DNA of 64,000 nucleotides from Chlorogloea sp. CCALA 695 (GCF_003003885.1 NZ_PVWN01000024.1:1-64000), one strand, 5' to 3'; shown: positions 37,761 through 47,877, numbered from the stretch's first letter. Notes: generated by a model from the sequence alone, not told the origin. Made by a program: numbers and translations.

Positions 37761-38816
37761 TGCGTTAATATCACGATCATGGATTACAGAGCATCTAGGA
37801 CACTCCCACTCTCTAATATTCAACGGCATTTTATCTACAATATGCCCACAGTTCCCGCACCTTTTAGAGGAGGGAAACCATCGGTCGATTTTAATCAATT
37901 CACGCCCATACCACTCGCACTTGTAACCAAGTTGACGGACAAGTTCGCCCCAACTAGCGTCGCTAATATGCAACGCCAACTTATGGTTTTTGACCATATT
38001 CTTAATTGCCAAATCCTCAACCACGATGGTTTGGTTTTCACGTACCAGTTGAGTTGTCAGCTTATGCAAAAAGTCTTTTCTACTATCAGTTATTCTGCTG
38101 TGTACTTTTGCTATTTTCTGCCTTTGTACGCGCGAGTTGTTCGACCCCTTCTGTTTGCGAGATAACGATTTTTGTACCCGTCTGAGCTTAGAACGCAGCC
38201 GCTTAAAGTGCTTAGGGTTGGCAATTTTGTCTCCGTTACTCGTAGCAATCAAGCTAGTTATCCCCACGTCAAGACCGATAGTTTTATCAGTTTTTGGCAG
38301 TGGTTCAATAACCGTGTCTACGAGCAAAGAAACGTGAAAGCGTCCCGAAGCATCCAATTTAACGGTTATGGTCGATGGTTCGCATCCCTTGGGCAATTGT
38401 CTACACTGGCGGATAGGCAATGCTTCAGCACACTTAGCCAACCAAACGCAGCCATCCTTCCACTTGAAAGCGGATTTAGTAAACTCAGCACTACCGCCGT
38501 TATGCTTTTTCTTGAAGTTCGGGTACTTAGCTGTTCCCGTCCAAAAGTTAGCAAAAGCTTTTTGCAAGTGCCTAAGCCCCTGTTGCAAAGGTACGCTGCT
38601 TACCTCATTGAGAAATTGCAAGTCTTCTTGCTTTTTCCATTGGGTGAGCATCGCAGAAGTCTTTATGTAGTCTATTTTCTCCTGCCGTTCATACCAGCCT
38701 TGATTTCTTGCCGCCAGCGCTCGGTTATAGACCAGTCGCGCGCAACCCATTGTCCGACGCAAGAGAGATTCTTGTTCGGGGGTTGGGTAGACACGATAGC
38801 GGTAGGCTTTTTGCAT
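37632..38816 (-). CDS. tnpB: TnpB RNA-guided nuclease (IS605 family)
   Basis: A 394-residue TnpB of normal length. The N-terminal OrfB_HTH_like region starts KAYRYRVYPTPEQESLLRRT. The split RuvC nuclease is intact: Asp183 (IGLDVGI), Glu267 (VVEDLAIKNM) and Asp349 (HDRDINASKNIL). The zinc ribbon uses Cys320, Cys323, Cys339 and Cys342 (CGNCGH and CPRC). The family cuts double-stranded DNA next to a transposon-associated motif, guided by RNA from the element's right end. All catalytic residues are present, so it is probably active. A long plus-strand frame opposite it is a shadow. Confidence 0.92.
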   Translation of the reverse strand: MQKAYRYRVYPTPEQESLLRRTMGCARLVYNRALAARNQGWYERQEKIDYIKTSAMLTQWKKQEDLQFLNEVSSVPLQQGLRHLQKAFANFWTGTAKYPNFKKKHNGGSAEFTKSAFKWKDGCVWLAKCAEALPIRQCRQLPKGCEPSTITVKLDASGRFHVSLLVDTVIEPLPKTDKTIGLDVGITSLIATSNGDKIANPKHFKRLRSKLRRVQKSLSRKQKGSNNSRVQRQKIAKVHSRITDSRKDFLHKLTTQLVRENQTIVVEDLAIKNMVKNHKLALHISDASWGELVRQLGYKCEWYGRELIKIDRWFPSSKRCGNCGHIVDKMPLNIREWECPRCSVIHDRDINASKNILAAGLAVSVCGANIRPEGLESEGQLRKSGNGKKQKPKP

Positions 38817-39011
38817 CCTTACATTTTAACATATAGTTATGTAAGATTGTATTTAGGTAGGATAAATCCCACTATAAGCTTTCATCCCTTGGCTAAAGCC
38901 GAAGGGTTTTCAGCATATTCCTTATAATAAAAAGAGAGAATATCTCATAAAAACTTTGTAGAATTTGTAGAAGTTGAAGCTCAGGTTTAAAAGCGTGATG
39001 CCTACCAAAAT

Positions 39012-42000
39012 ATGAATTCTAGCCCGTCTGATAATCAATCTGAATCCACTGCAAAGGAAGAAGCAATCGAGGAGCAGGACAAAAATCAGGAACTATTCCC
39101 TATCGTCGGGATAGGAGCTTCTGCGGGTGGATTAGAGGCATACAGCCAGTTGCTTAAGTATTTGCCAACTGATACTGGGATGGGATTTGTGCTGATTCAG
39201 CATTTGAGTCCAAATCACAAAAGTCAGTTGAGCGAGATTCTGGCTAGAACAACCCAGATGCCAGTCATTGAGGTTCAAGATGGCATGATGGTGGAACCTA
39301 ACCATATTTACATTATTCCACCGAATAGCAAGATGACTCTTGCCAAAAACCTGCTTAAACTCGCGCCCCGCGAGTTTAAGCAGGGGAAGGATATGTCCGT
39401 CGATGCCTTCTTTGAATCTTTGGCACAGGAGCGGGGAAGTAAAGCGATCGCAGTTGTACTGTCGGGAGCAGACGGGGACGGGGCGCTTGGGCTGAAAGCA
39501 ATTAAGGTGGCTGGCGGGATTACCTTTGCTCAATGTGCAGGGTCAGCACAAGTAAGTAGTATGCCGAATACTGCGGCGGCTACGGGTCACGTAGACTTCA
39601 TTTTGTCCCCGGAAGCGATCGCCTCTGAGATAGCAAAAATCAGCCTTCATCCCTATATCACTTACCCCGAACCAGAAGAAGCGTTTAAGGTACTCGCTCA
39701 AAACCAGGAGCCTCTAAAAACCATCTTTACGTTGCTACAGGCTGATACAAAAATTGACTTTACTAGCTATAAGCACAGCACTCTCAAGCGGCGAATTCTG
39801 CGGCGAATGGTTCTCTACAAGTTTGACGTATTGGAAGATTACGTTAAATATCTCCAATCCAGCCCTAAAGAAGTGGAAGCTCTGTCCCAAGAATTCCTGA
39901 TCCACGTCACAAGTTTTTTCCGAGACCCAGCAGTATTTCAAGTCTTAACTGAGCAGGTATTCCCCAGCATGATGCGGGGTAGAGTGCCTAATGATCCAAT
40001 CCGGATCTGGGTAGCGGGGTGTTCAACAGGTGAAGAAGTCTACTCCATTGCCATTTGCTTACTGGAGTTTTTGGATACTCAGGAAACCGTACCAAAAATC
40101 ATGATTTTTGGTACAGATATCAGTGAACTAGCAATTGAGAAAGCCCGTTTAGGCACATACATCCCCAGCCTGGTAGAACATATTTCACCCGAACGTCTGC
40201 GACGCTTCTTTGTCAAAGTAGAAGGTGGATACGAGATATGCAAGCCTATTCGCCAGCTATGTATCTTTGCCAAACAAAACCTACTCGCTGACCCACCTTT
40301 TTCCTCTCTAGACCTGATTAGTTGTCGAAACGTCCTAATTTATTTTGGAACTACTTTGCAAAAGCAGGTACTCCCGATGTTCCATTACAGCCTCAAACCA
40401 ACAGGCTTCCTGCTGCTGGGAACTTCCGAAACTACGGGCGAGAGTTCAGATTTATTTACTCCGGTAGACAAAAAGCAGAGAATTTACGTCCGTAAGTTGA
40501 CAGCCACGCGGCTAAATACTGAATACTTCAATACCAACTATCTTGAAGCGAAAGTAAATGACGCTCAAATGAACTCCGGTGCTGAGTCAGATTTTGACTT
40601 GTTCAAAGAGGCTGACCGGATTGTTTGGAATAAATATGTTCCAGCAGGTGTGATAATCGACAGCGAGCTAGAAATTATCCAATTTCGAGGAGACACCAGT
40701 TCTTACCTGAGTTCTGCACCTGGAAAGCCAAGTTTCAACTTGCTTTCTATGGCTGGGGCAAACTTGCGCTTAGAACTACGTACAGCGCTTTTGGAGGCGA
40801 AACAGTTACGTGTCCCGGTGAGAAAGTCAAACATACCGCTCTCAGGCAAAGAGCCTTCAAAGGAAGTCGCAATTGAAATTATCCCTTTAAAGGCTCCCAA
40901 TCCAAGAGAAAGCTACTTTTTAGTTTTGTTTGAAGAAGTTCCCTCGTTAGCAAGCCCTCAATTATTTAAAGACAACCGTAAAGTAAAGCTGACACCAGAA
41001 AAGCAGACAGCAAATTTACAAGAATCTACTCAGCTAAAGTCCGAACTTACTGCCACTAAACGGGAGCTTGCGGCGACTAAAGAGTATCTGCAATCCGTTA
41101 TTCAGGAGCAGGAGAGTGTTACCCAAGAACTCACTACTGCCAACGAGGAGATTCTTTCAAGCAACGAAGAGTTACGCAGCACAAACGAGGAGTTGCAAAC
41201 AGCCCAAGAAGAAATTCAAGCGACTAATGAGGAATTAAATACGACTAATGACGAATTGGAAAGTCGGATACTCTATTCAAGCAAGGTCAACAGCGACTTG
41301 CGTAATCTTCTTAGCAGTGTCAATATTCCGATTGTGATGTTAGGAAGCGATTTAAGCATCCGACGTTTTACCCCGATGGCAGAAAAAATCTTCAACCTGA
41401 TCCCAACTGATGTGGGGCGACCAATTAGTCATATTAACTCCAATATTAATGTCCCTAACTTAGAACAATTAATTATTGAAGTAATAGACACCTTAGTCAT
41501 TAAGAAACAAGAGGTTCAAGACAACGATGGTCACTGGTATGACTTACTCATCCGTCCGTACAAGACGCTGGAAAATAAAATTGATGGCGCGGTAGTGATG
41601 TTAGTCGATATTGATTCTCTAAAATCTAGTAGCGAGCAGATTAAAGTATCCCGTGATTATGCCGAAGCGATTATAAAGACGATACCGGAGCCTCTAATCG
41701 TGCTGGATAATGATTTGCGAGTAAACACAGCAAACCGTTCTTTCTATCAAACTTTCCAGGTTGTACAAGCTCAAACAGAAGATATAAGTATTTTCGCTCT
41801 TGGCAACGGTCAATGGGAGATTCCCCAGTTGCGAGTTTTGTTAGAAAAAGTTCTGCCTGAAAGTAACCAGATTAATAATTTTGAGGTGGAGCATACATTT
41901 GAAAAAATTGGACGCAAAATAATGCTGCTCAATGCTCAGAAAATCCGGCGAACAGACCAGCAAGAAATGATCCTGCTCGTTATTCAGGATATTACTGAAC

Positions 42001-43220
42001 AGAAGTTATTTGAGCGACAACGCGAACAGCTACTGACTACTGAGCAGTCGGCTCGTACAGCAGCTGAAGTAGCCAACCAGACTAAGGATGAGTTTTTATC
42101 AATTGTTTCCCACGAACTCCGGAACCCTCTAAACGCCATGCTAGGGTGGACTCATATGCTCCGTAATCGTGAGTTTGATGCAGCCAAGACTGATCGGGCG
42201 CTGGAGGCAATAGAGCGCAGTGCCAAGGCTCAAGCTAAACTGATTGAAGATATCTTAGACACCTCACGGATTACGACAGGCAAGCTCGACCTTGACATCC
42301 AAGAAATCCCTTTAGCACCTGTGATTGAGTCTGCTATTGATGTTGCCCGTCTATCGGCGGGGGCAAAAAATATTCAAATAATAGCCGTACTTGAATCAGA
42401 GACAATAGAGATTTCTGGAGATCCCGATCGCTTACAACAGGTGATCTTGAATTTGCTTTCTAACGCCATCAAGTTCACCCCCGTTGAGGGACGAGTTACA
42501 GTCAAACTTGAGTGCATCGGCTCCCTTGCCAAAATTGAAGTGAGCGACACAGGTCAAGGTATTAGCGCTGACTTTCTCCCTTACGTTTTTGAACGCTTCC
42601 GTCAAGCCAATAGCAGCAGCACTCGCTCACAGGATGGACTTGGACTGGGACTATCGATTGTGGAGCATTTGGTAGAGTTGCACGGTGGCACGGTTAATGC
42701 CGAAAGTCCAGGAATTGGACAGGGATCAACATTCACCGTGCAGTTACCACTTTTAAACAGGGCAAACAGGGAGGAAACAAATCTTACTCCACCGCCCCAT
42801 CACTCCATCAACCCAGCACTCCTGGAGGGGTTGCGGGTACTTGTCGTTGATGATGATGCGGGTTTACGAGAGTTACTAAAAACAATTCTTGAACAGTATG
42901 CAGCGCAAGTAACGGCGGTTAGTTCGGCAAAAGAGGCACTCAACACTCTTTCAGCAAATCCTGGAGAATACGATGTGCTGCTGTCAGACATTGGGATGCC
43001 GGAGGAAGATGGCTATATGCTCATCCGTCAAGTGAGAAAGCTTAGTGCAGAATTAGGGGGGCAGATTCCTGCCGCCGCTCTGACAGCCTATGTGAGAGGA
43101 GAGGAGCAAAGGGAGACTTTCAATGCTGGTTTTCAAAGGCATATTGCTAAACCAGTTGAGCCAGAACAATTAGTATTAGTTATCGCCGAGCTTGCTGGGA
43201 TTAATCAAGTACAGGAGTGA
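39012..43220 (+). CDS. CheB-CheR-PAS hybrid histidine kinase with receiver
   Basis: A 1402-residue fusion. Order: CheB methylesterase (Ser37 in GASAGG, His64 in QHLSPNHK, Asp156 in SGADGDGALG); CheR methyltransferase (ILRRMVLYKFDVLEDYVKYL, VAGCSTGEEVYSIAICLLE, LISCRNVLIYF); a coiled coil of repeated xxNEELxSTNEEL units near residues 670-770; two PAS-like segments; HisKA with His1034 (SIVSHELRNPLNAMLGW); HATPase; and a C-terminal receiver with Asp1326 (LLSDIGMPEEDGY). The CheB triad is complete. No transmembrane region is seen, so it is cytosolic and presumably works with a non-chemotactic sensory pathway. A GGDEF regulator converges on it 17 bases away. Confidence 0.9.
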   Translation: MNSSPSDNQSESTAKEEAIEEQDKNQELFPIVGIGASAGGLEAYSQLLKYLPTDTGMGFVLIQHLSPNHKSQLSEILARTTQMPVIEVQDGMMVEPNHIYIIPPNSKMTLAKNLLKLAPREFKQGKDMSVDAFFESLAQERGSKAIAVVLSGADGDGALGLKAIKVAGGITFAQCAGSAQVSSMPNTAAATGHVDFILSPEAIASEIAKISLHPYITYPEPEEAFKVLAQNQEPLKTIFTLLQADTKIDFTSYKHSTLKRRILRRMVLYKFDVLEDYVKYLQSSPKEVEALSQEFLIHVTSFFRDPAVFQVLTEQVFPSMMRGRVPNDPIRIWVAGCSTGEEVYSIAICLLEFLDTQETVPKIMIFGTDISELAIEKARLGTYIPSLVEHISPERLRRFFVKVEGGYEICKPIRQLCIFAKQNLLADPPFSSLDLISCRNVLIYFGTTLQKQVLPMFHYSLKPTGFLLLGTSETTGESSDLFTPVDKKQRIYVRKLTATRLNTEYFNTNYLEAKVNDAQMNSGAESDFDLFKEADRIVWNKYVPAGVIIDSELEIIQFRGDTSSYLSSAPGKPSFNLLSMAGANLRLELRTALLEAKQLRVPVRKSNIPLSGKEPSKEVAIEIIPLKAPNPRESYFLVLFEEVPSLASPQLFKDNRKVKLTPEKQTANLQESTQLKSELTATKRELAATKEYLQSVIQEQESVTQELTTANEEILSSNEELRSTNEELQTAQEEIQATNEELNTTNDELESRILYSSKVNSDLRNLLSSVNIPIVMLGSDLSIRRFTPMAEKIFNLIPTDVGRPISHINSNINVPNLEQLIIEVIDTLVIKKQEVQDNDGHWYDLLIRPYKTLENKIDGAVVMLVDIDSLKSSSEQIKVSRDYAEAIIKTIPEPLIVLDNDLRVNTANRSFYQTFQVVQAQTEDISIFALGNGQWEIPQLRVLLEKVLPESNQINNFEVEHTFEKIGRKIMLLNAQKIRRTDQQEMILLVIQDITEQKLFERQREQLLTTEQSARTAAEVANQTKDEFLSIVSHELRNPLNAMLGWTHMLRNREFDAAKTDRALEAIERSAKAQAKLIEDILDTSRITTGKLDLDIQEIPLAPVIESAIDVARLSAGAKNIQIIAVLESETIEISGDPDRLQQVILNLLSNAIKFTPVEGRVTVKLECIGSLAKIEVSDTGQGISADFLPYVFERFRQANSSSTRSQDGLGLGLSIVEHLVELHGGTVNAESPGIGQGSTFTVQLPLLNRANREETNLTPPPHHSINPALLEGLRVLVVDDDAGLRELLKTILEQYAAQVTAVSSAKEALNTLSANPGEYDVLLSDIGMPEEDGYMLIRQVRKLSAELGGQIPAAALTAYVRGEEQRETFNAGFQRHIAKPVEPEQLVLVIAELAGINQVQE

Positions 43221-43237
43221 TACTACGACAATATAAC

Positions 43238-45589
43238 TTACGAGCTTACTATTTGATTGCGTCCCTTTGCCTTGGCTGCGTAAAGGGCAACATCAGCAGT
43301 TTGATAAAGCGCTTGCAAATCCCTACCATCTGCTGGGTACTGAGATATCCCGCCACTGAAAGTCACCTGGAACTTCTCACCGCTAACGCTGGTAAACTCC
43401 TGCTGACGCATAATTTCTAGTAATTCTGTCAATCGAGCCTTGCTCTGAAGTCGAGTTGCATTATATAAGCCCACAACAAACTCCTCGCCGCCCCAACGAC
43501 CTACCATATCTTCACTGCGGAAGGTCTGCAATAGCAGCGCCCCAAATCGACTTAGCACGCGATCGCCAGCGTCATGACCGTACTTGTTATTAACTTGATT
43601 AAAGTGGTCAAAATCCAAAATGATAAAGCACATTGGTTGACCTTGGCGCTGGGCTAGATGCAACAGGCGAGTGAGTTCTTGAATAGATTTGCGGCGATTA
43701 GCAATACCAGTTAAAACATCAGTCTCCGCCAGCTTACGGAAAATGAATGTTCGTTCTAGCCTATTTAGGACGCGCGCGATTAATTCTGGTCCTAAAACTG
43801 GCTTACTCACATAGTCATCTGCACCTGCTACGAATACGCCAGTCACAGTTTCTATATCACTGTGAGCAGATAGAAACAGTACGGGTAATTCACTCCAGTG
43901 TGGGTCATTTCGCACTACCCGACACAGGTCAATGCCACTTAGATTAGGCATTTCTATATCTAAAATCAGCAAGTCGGGGTTAGTCACCTCTAACGTAGTC
44001 CAAAAATGTTGGGGATTATCCAGCAGTGTTAATATAAATCCCCAAGGCGCAAGTATTGTGCGGAGAATATCTAGCATCTGAGGATCATCGTCTACGATCA
44101 AAATTTTTGCCTGAACAACTTTAGATTGCTGTAGCATCTGAGTAACTGTTGCCAATACTGAAGCAGGAAGTGCAGGTTTAGACAAAAAAGTTACCCCTAA
44201 ACGAGCGACTTTTACCCGGTTAGCAAAATCTTCAACAGCCGTGAATACCAGCACTGGTAAATTCTGATTCCTAGTCGTCAGTTCTGCTAACAGATTTAGA
44301 CCATTTTGGGCTAAACCATCAAAGCATAGATCGAGTAACACCACATCCGGGCATTTTCGGGCGATCGCATCTCGTGCTTGGGTAATATTTGTAGCTGCAC
44401 GTGCTTGAATTCCCCAGATTGTAGCTTCCTTAATTAACTGTTCGCCCAGTTGAACATCATTATCCACAATTAACATTTGTAGCTGTTGCTTGACAGTAGT
44501 CTTCTTTTCAGCAGGTGGTTCACTTGTTGTAGTCGGTCGTTCTAGTTCTTGCCGCAACGCTACAACCAGTTGCAAAAGATGTTCAAGCTCCTCACTGAAT
44601 TTAGCTTCATCTCGAAAAATCTGTTCAATTTCACGGCATAAACGCGAGGCTTCAGCAAAACCAAAGCTACCTAGCGACCCAACCAGCAAGTGGGCTTCCC
44701 CTACACTCTGTTGTCTCTCTCCTTGGGTTAAAGTACCTGCAACTAGAGATTTTATGGCTGATTCTAAGACTGTGATGCGACTTTCATACTGAGGCTTAAA
44801 TCGCTCCCAAAGGGCAGCTAGTGAAGACGAGATTTGTGGTTGAGTCGAAGTTACAGAATCGCTAGTATCATCTTGGGAGCGAAGCATTACCACTGGCTGA
44901 TGCTTAACTTCATTTTTCCCTAATTTAAGCCGATACCCCAGTCCATACACTGTCTCAATCAATCCATCAGCCCCAGTTTGCTTAAGTTTCTGCCGTAAAG
45001 TTTTAATGTGCGTTCTGACAGTATTCTCTAAAGGGATTTTTTCATCTGATGACCAAAGATACTCAAGCAGGAGACTTTGGCTAAATATCCGGTGACTGTT
45101 ACGCAAAAGTAGCTCCAGTAGCGTATATTCTTTAGCAGTTAGATGCAAAAGCTCTCCATTGCAACTCACCCTACAACTACTGGAGTCAAGCTTGAGATTT
45201 CTTACCTCTATCACTGAGGAGCGAGCAGGACTGCCGCGACGAACCAAAGCCCGAATCCGAGCCAATAATTCATTGGTGTCAAAAGGCTTGACAAGATAAT
45301 CATTAGCTCCAGCATCTAACCCAATGACTTTGCTAGTGCTACTATCCAAAGCTGTCAGCAGCAGAATTGGCGTGTCATTTTTGCCGTAGCGTAACTGTCT
45401 GCAAAATCTTATGCCATCTAGCTTTGGCAACACAACATCTAACAAAATTAGGTCATAAGCAAATGCTTGGGCAAGGGACAGCCCAGCCTGACCGTCCGTT
45501 GCTAAATCTACTAGATAATGATGCTCTGTAAGAGTATTCTTCAATACTGAAGCTGCCCCATCATCATCCTCGACTAGCAGAATTTTCAT
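43238..45589 (-). CDS. multi-receiver response regulator with wHTH, HPt and GGDEF
   Basis: A 783-residue protein. Order: receiver 1 (Asp51 in LILLDVVLPKLDG), an OmpR-type winged helix (about 125-225, HIKTLRQKLKQTG), an HPt-like domain near 260-350 (GEAHLLVGSLGSFGFAEAS), receiver 2 (PDVVLLDLCFDG), receiver 3 (DLLILDIEMPNLSGIDLC) and a C-terminal GGDEF domain. The active site is GGEEF (residues 700-704), and RSED ends five residues before it, forming an RxxD inhibitory site, so active, product-inhibited cyclic-di-GMP synthesis is likely. DNA binding and diguanylate cyclase in one chain suggests a relay ending in both transcription and c-di-GMP output. It is probably linked to the convergent hybrid kinase. 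Confidence 0.88.
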   Translation of the reverse strand: MKILLVEDDDGAASVLKNTLTEHHYLVDLATDGQAGLSLAQAFAYDLILLDVVLPKLDGIRFCRQLRYGKNDTPILLLTALDSSTSKVIGLDAGANDYLVKPFDTNELLARIRALVRRGSPARSSVIEVRNLKLDSSSCRVSCNGELLHLTAKEYTLLELLLRNSHRIFSQSLLLEYLWSSDEKIPLENTVRTHIKTLRQKLKQTGADGLIETVYGLGYRLKLGKNEVKHQPVVMLRSQDDTSDSVTSTQPQISSSLAALWERFKPQYESRITVLESAIKSLVAGTLTQGERQQSVGEAHLLVGSLGSFGFAEASRLCREIEQIFRDEAKFSEELEHLLQLVVALRQELERPTTTSEPPAEKKTTVKQQLQMLIVDNDVQLGEQLIKEATIWGIQARAATNITQARDAIARKCPDVVLLDLCFDGLAQNGLNLLAELTTRNQNLPVLVFTAVEDFANRVKVARLGVTFLSKPALPASVLATVTQMLQQSKVVQAKILIVDDDPQMLDILRTILAPWGFILTLLDNPQHFWTTLEVTNPDLLILDIEMPNLSGIDLCRVVRNDPHWSELPVLFLSAHSDIETVTGVFVAGADDYVSKPVLGPELIARVLNRLERTFIFRKLAETDVLTGIANRRKSIQELTRLLHLAQRQGQPMCFIILDFDHFNQVNNKYGHDAGDRVLSRFGALLLQTFRSEDMVGRWGGEEFVVGLYNATRLQSKARLTELLEIMRQQEFTSVSGEKFQVTFSGGISQYPADGRDLQALYQTADVALYAAKAKGRNQIVSS

Positions 45590-46161
45590 AGATAACTGTT
45601 AATCTTTGCTAGGTAAGTATTACGTTTCTTGACACATCTGTCCCTAGGAATATCCTTAAGCCACTCAGTAATAAGAGTTATAACTTTTCCTACTGAGTAT
45701 CCGTGAAAACAAGCCAACAAGTAAGTTTTTCCAACTCAGATTTTGGTAGCAGTTAACTGAAGTTAAGTGCTACTTCAGATATATTTTAGAATAATCTAGT
45801 CACTCTTTCACAAAATCTTCACCTAGTTTTTTTATACTTGCATTCAAGTCGAGCTAACCAAGAGCTTCTGCTGTAAAACTCTAAGGACTCTTAATTTAGC
45901 TGGAATTGCTTAAGAAAAGCTTGGTAAAAATTACTCCAAGCAGCAGTACAAGGAACTGTTATCTATATTATTAAAAATCTTAATCGGCGATCATCAGGTG
46001 AATATCAGTAAAAATTAGTTTTGGTTTGACAAGTCTGTAAAGAGTTTTTTTTAGGCTCTGTTATTGATGATTTCTCCAACTATATTTTCTGTTTTTGTAT
46101 CAAAATTACCAATCAAATTGAAGCTTTTTAAAATATATCTGCCACAAGAGAGTTAATCACC
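45590..46161. other. divergent regulatory region
   Basis: About 570 bases between the divergent GGDEF regulator and the OmpR-type gene with no coding signal. It contains promoter module copy 2 (45807-45843). The remaining 320-base leader of the OmpR-type gene has no recognised riboswitch. Confidence 0.45.
45807..45843 (+). promoter_or_regulatory. PhoB-box-like direct repeat with -10 element (copy 2)
   Basis: Same module as at 35504-35540, with two mismatches over 37 bases: TTCACAAAATCTTCAC then TATACT 10 bases on. It lies about 320 bases before the OmpR-type response regulator, so autoregulation by that protein is a reasonable inference. Confidence 0.55.
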
Positions 46162-46890
46162 TTGAACAACAAAATATCAAAAATCTTAGTCGTCGATGAT
46201 GAAACCAGCATTCGTCGCATCTTGGCAACTAGCTTGTCAATGGCTGGCTACGAAGTTGTAACTGCGGCCAATGGACTTGAGGCACTAGATATCTTCCATC
46301 AGGAAATTCCCGACCTTGTCGTTTTAGATGTGATGCTGCCCAAGCTTGATGGCTACGGTGTCTGTCAACACCTGCGCCAAGAGTCAAATATTCCAATTAT
46401 TATGCTTACAGCGTTAGGAGATGTAGCAGACAAACTGATAGGACTAGAAATAGGGGCTGATGACTACGTTAGTAAGCCTTTCTCACTCAAGGAACTCGAA
46501 GCGAGAATCTGTGCCTTACTACGGCGAGTCGAAAAATCTGACACCTCTAGTATGCCAAAATCTGGAGTTGTCAACGTTGGCACACTGCAAATTGACACCA
46601 ATAAGCGCCAAGTTTACAAGGAGAATGAGCGTATTCGCCTGACAGGCAGAGAATTTAGTTTGCTGGAAATGTTAGTTAATTGCTGCGGTAGAATAGTCTC
46701 CCGCTCTGAGATTATAGAAGAAGTCTGGGGTTATAACAAAGCTTATAATGTCGATACGCGGATTGTTGATGTTCATATCTCCCGCCTGCGCTTCAACTTG
46801 GAAAAAGATCCAAAAAACCCAGAGTTAATTCTTACAGCGCGAGGCATAGGCTACTTTTTTCCACGCCTTGTCCAATTAACGCACGCGTAA
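46162..46890 (+). CDS. OmpR/PhoB-family response regulator
   Basis: A 242-residue two-domain regulator that begins with a TTG (no better in-frame ATG precedes the first beta strand). The receiver has the acidic pair in LVVDDETSIRR, phospho-acceptor Asp56 (VVLDVMLPKLDGYG), Thr in MLTALGD and Lys in VSKPFS. The C-terminal winged helix contains REFSLLEMLVNCCGRIVSRS and VDVHISRLRFNLE. The protein binds direct repeats as a dimer. A matching 11-bp repeat module lies in its own upstream region. No partner kinase gene adjoins it apart from the hybrid kinase 3 kb away. Confidence 0.88.
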   Translation: MNNKISKILVVDDETSIRRILATSLSMAGYEVVTAANGLEALDIFHQEIPDLVVLDVMLPKLDGYGVCQHLRQESNIPIIMLTALGDVADKLIGLEIGADDYVSKPFSLKELEARICALLRRVEKSDTSSMPKSGVVNVGTLQIDTNKRQVYKENERIRLTGREFSLLEMLVNCCGRIVSRSEIIEEVWGYNKAYNVDTRIVDVHISRLRFNLEKDPKNPELILTARGIGYFFPRLVQLTHA

Positions 46891-46914
46891 ATAACACTAA
46901 GTTATCAAAGATTA

Positions 46915-47723
46915 ATGACTTTAAAATCAAATGTCCTTGAGGACAAACAGCCACTTGCTCTCAATTAAACTACCGTAGCGTTCTTCGGTACAGTTCACGC
47001 CTTAGCAATGTTTGCTCCCTGGTTTTTTTTTCAGCTTTGGGCGTAATGATATTTTTCCACTGGTTATTTGGCAGTATTGGTATGTGCTTAGGGTATCACC
47101 GACTATTAACTCATCGCAGTTTTTCTGTGCCAAAGTGGTTGGAATATATTGTTACTCCTTGCAGGGCAAGAGTAACAATTTTTTGGGTTGCCACGCACCG
47201 GATAGATCACGCCTATACCGAGGATGAAGATAACGACCCTTATTCGGCGCGGCGGGGTTTTTGGTGGAGTCATAGGCTGTGGCTTTTTTACGTGCGTGAC
47301 GAGTTTTTCAACTACTCTTGTTACAAAAAGTTTGCACCGGATTTAGACCGCGATTTCTATCACCGTTGGCTGAATCGTAACTATTTACTGCTGCAAATTC
47401 TCTTCGGAGTGCTGTTATATGGTTTAGGTGGGTGGGATTTTGTCATTTATGGGCTGTTTTTGCGATCGGTATTGCTCTGGCATAGCACTTGGTTGATTAA
47501 TTCGGCAAGTCACCTGCGCGGATATCGTAACTTTTCTGTTGCTGATGGCTCCCGTAACCTATGGTGGGCTGCGCTCTTAACTTATAGAGAAGGTTGGCAT
47601 AATAATCACCATGCTTGCCCAAATGTGGCGACCGGATAGAAGTGGTGGGAAATTGACATGACTTGGTGGGCAATTCAAGTTTTAAATATTTTTGGTTTAG
47701 CTAAAAAAATTGTATCTTTCTAA
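46915..47723 (+). pseudogene. acyl-lipid/acyl-CoA delta-9 desaturase pseudogene
   Basis: From an ATG at 46915 the frame reads MTLKSNVLEDKQPLALN, stop (TAA where the family has Trp), then TTVAFFGTVHALAMFAPWFF. A frameshift at a run of nine T (47023-47031) moves the rest to another frame: LGYHRLLTHRSFSVPKWLEY (first histidine box intact), a damaged VATHRIDHAYTEDEDND (second box HRIHH changed to HRIDH, with a short deletion before it), and EGWHNNHHACPNVATG (third box intact). A TAG at 47637-47639 then interrupts the last segment, KWWEIDMTWWAIQVLNIFG, which ends at 47723. Several independent lesions show a dead gene. Confidence 0.85.
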
Positions 47724-47877
47724 AGCTAAAGTAGCCACTGTCAAACAAGACTCTTAAGACTCAATTAACCTCTCAAATTGCGGACACTAGGAAAGAGCAG
47801 GAAGCGTAATGCGTCAGATAGACTTGTACTGGCAAAGGTAGAATTAGCGAAGCACATATAAATTATCAAAGGAATTC

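Larger units (their letters stand above)
37590..38925 (-). mobile_element. IS605-type element with TnpB only
   Basis: The element contains tnpB and lacks tnpA. The right end is the characteristic IS200/IS605 hairpin (CCCCG...CGGGG, 37600-37620) followed on the minus strand by GGAGGAGGTCAA ending at 37590. The left end has a subterminal hairpin, CCCTTGGCTAAAGCCGAAGGG minus one position, at 38886-38906. The exact left boundary is uncertain. Without TnpA it must be moved in trans if at all. Confidence 0.7.

Noticed and set aside
38172-38927. Plus-strand open frame of about 250 codons opposite tnpB
   Set aside because: It is antisense to TnpB, whose RuvC and zinc motifs are complete; the plus-strand translation has no recognisable domain.
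41100-41270. Tandem repeat in the hybrid kinase gene
   Set aside because: The NEEL-type repeats are the normal coiled-coil linker of CheB/CheR-PAS proteins, not a separate element.
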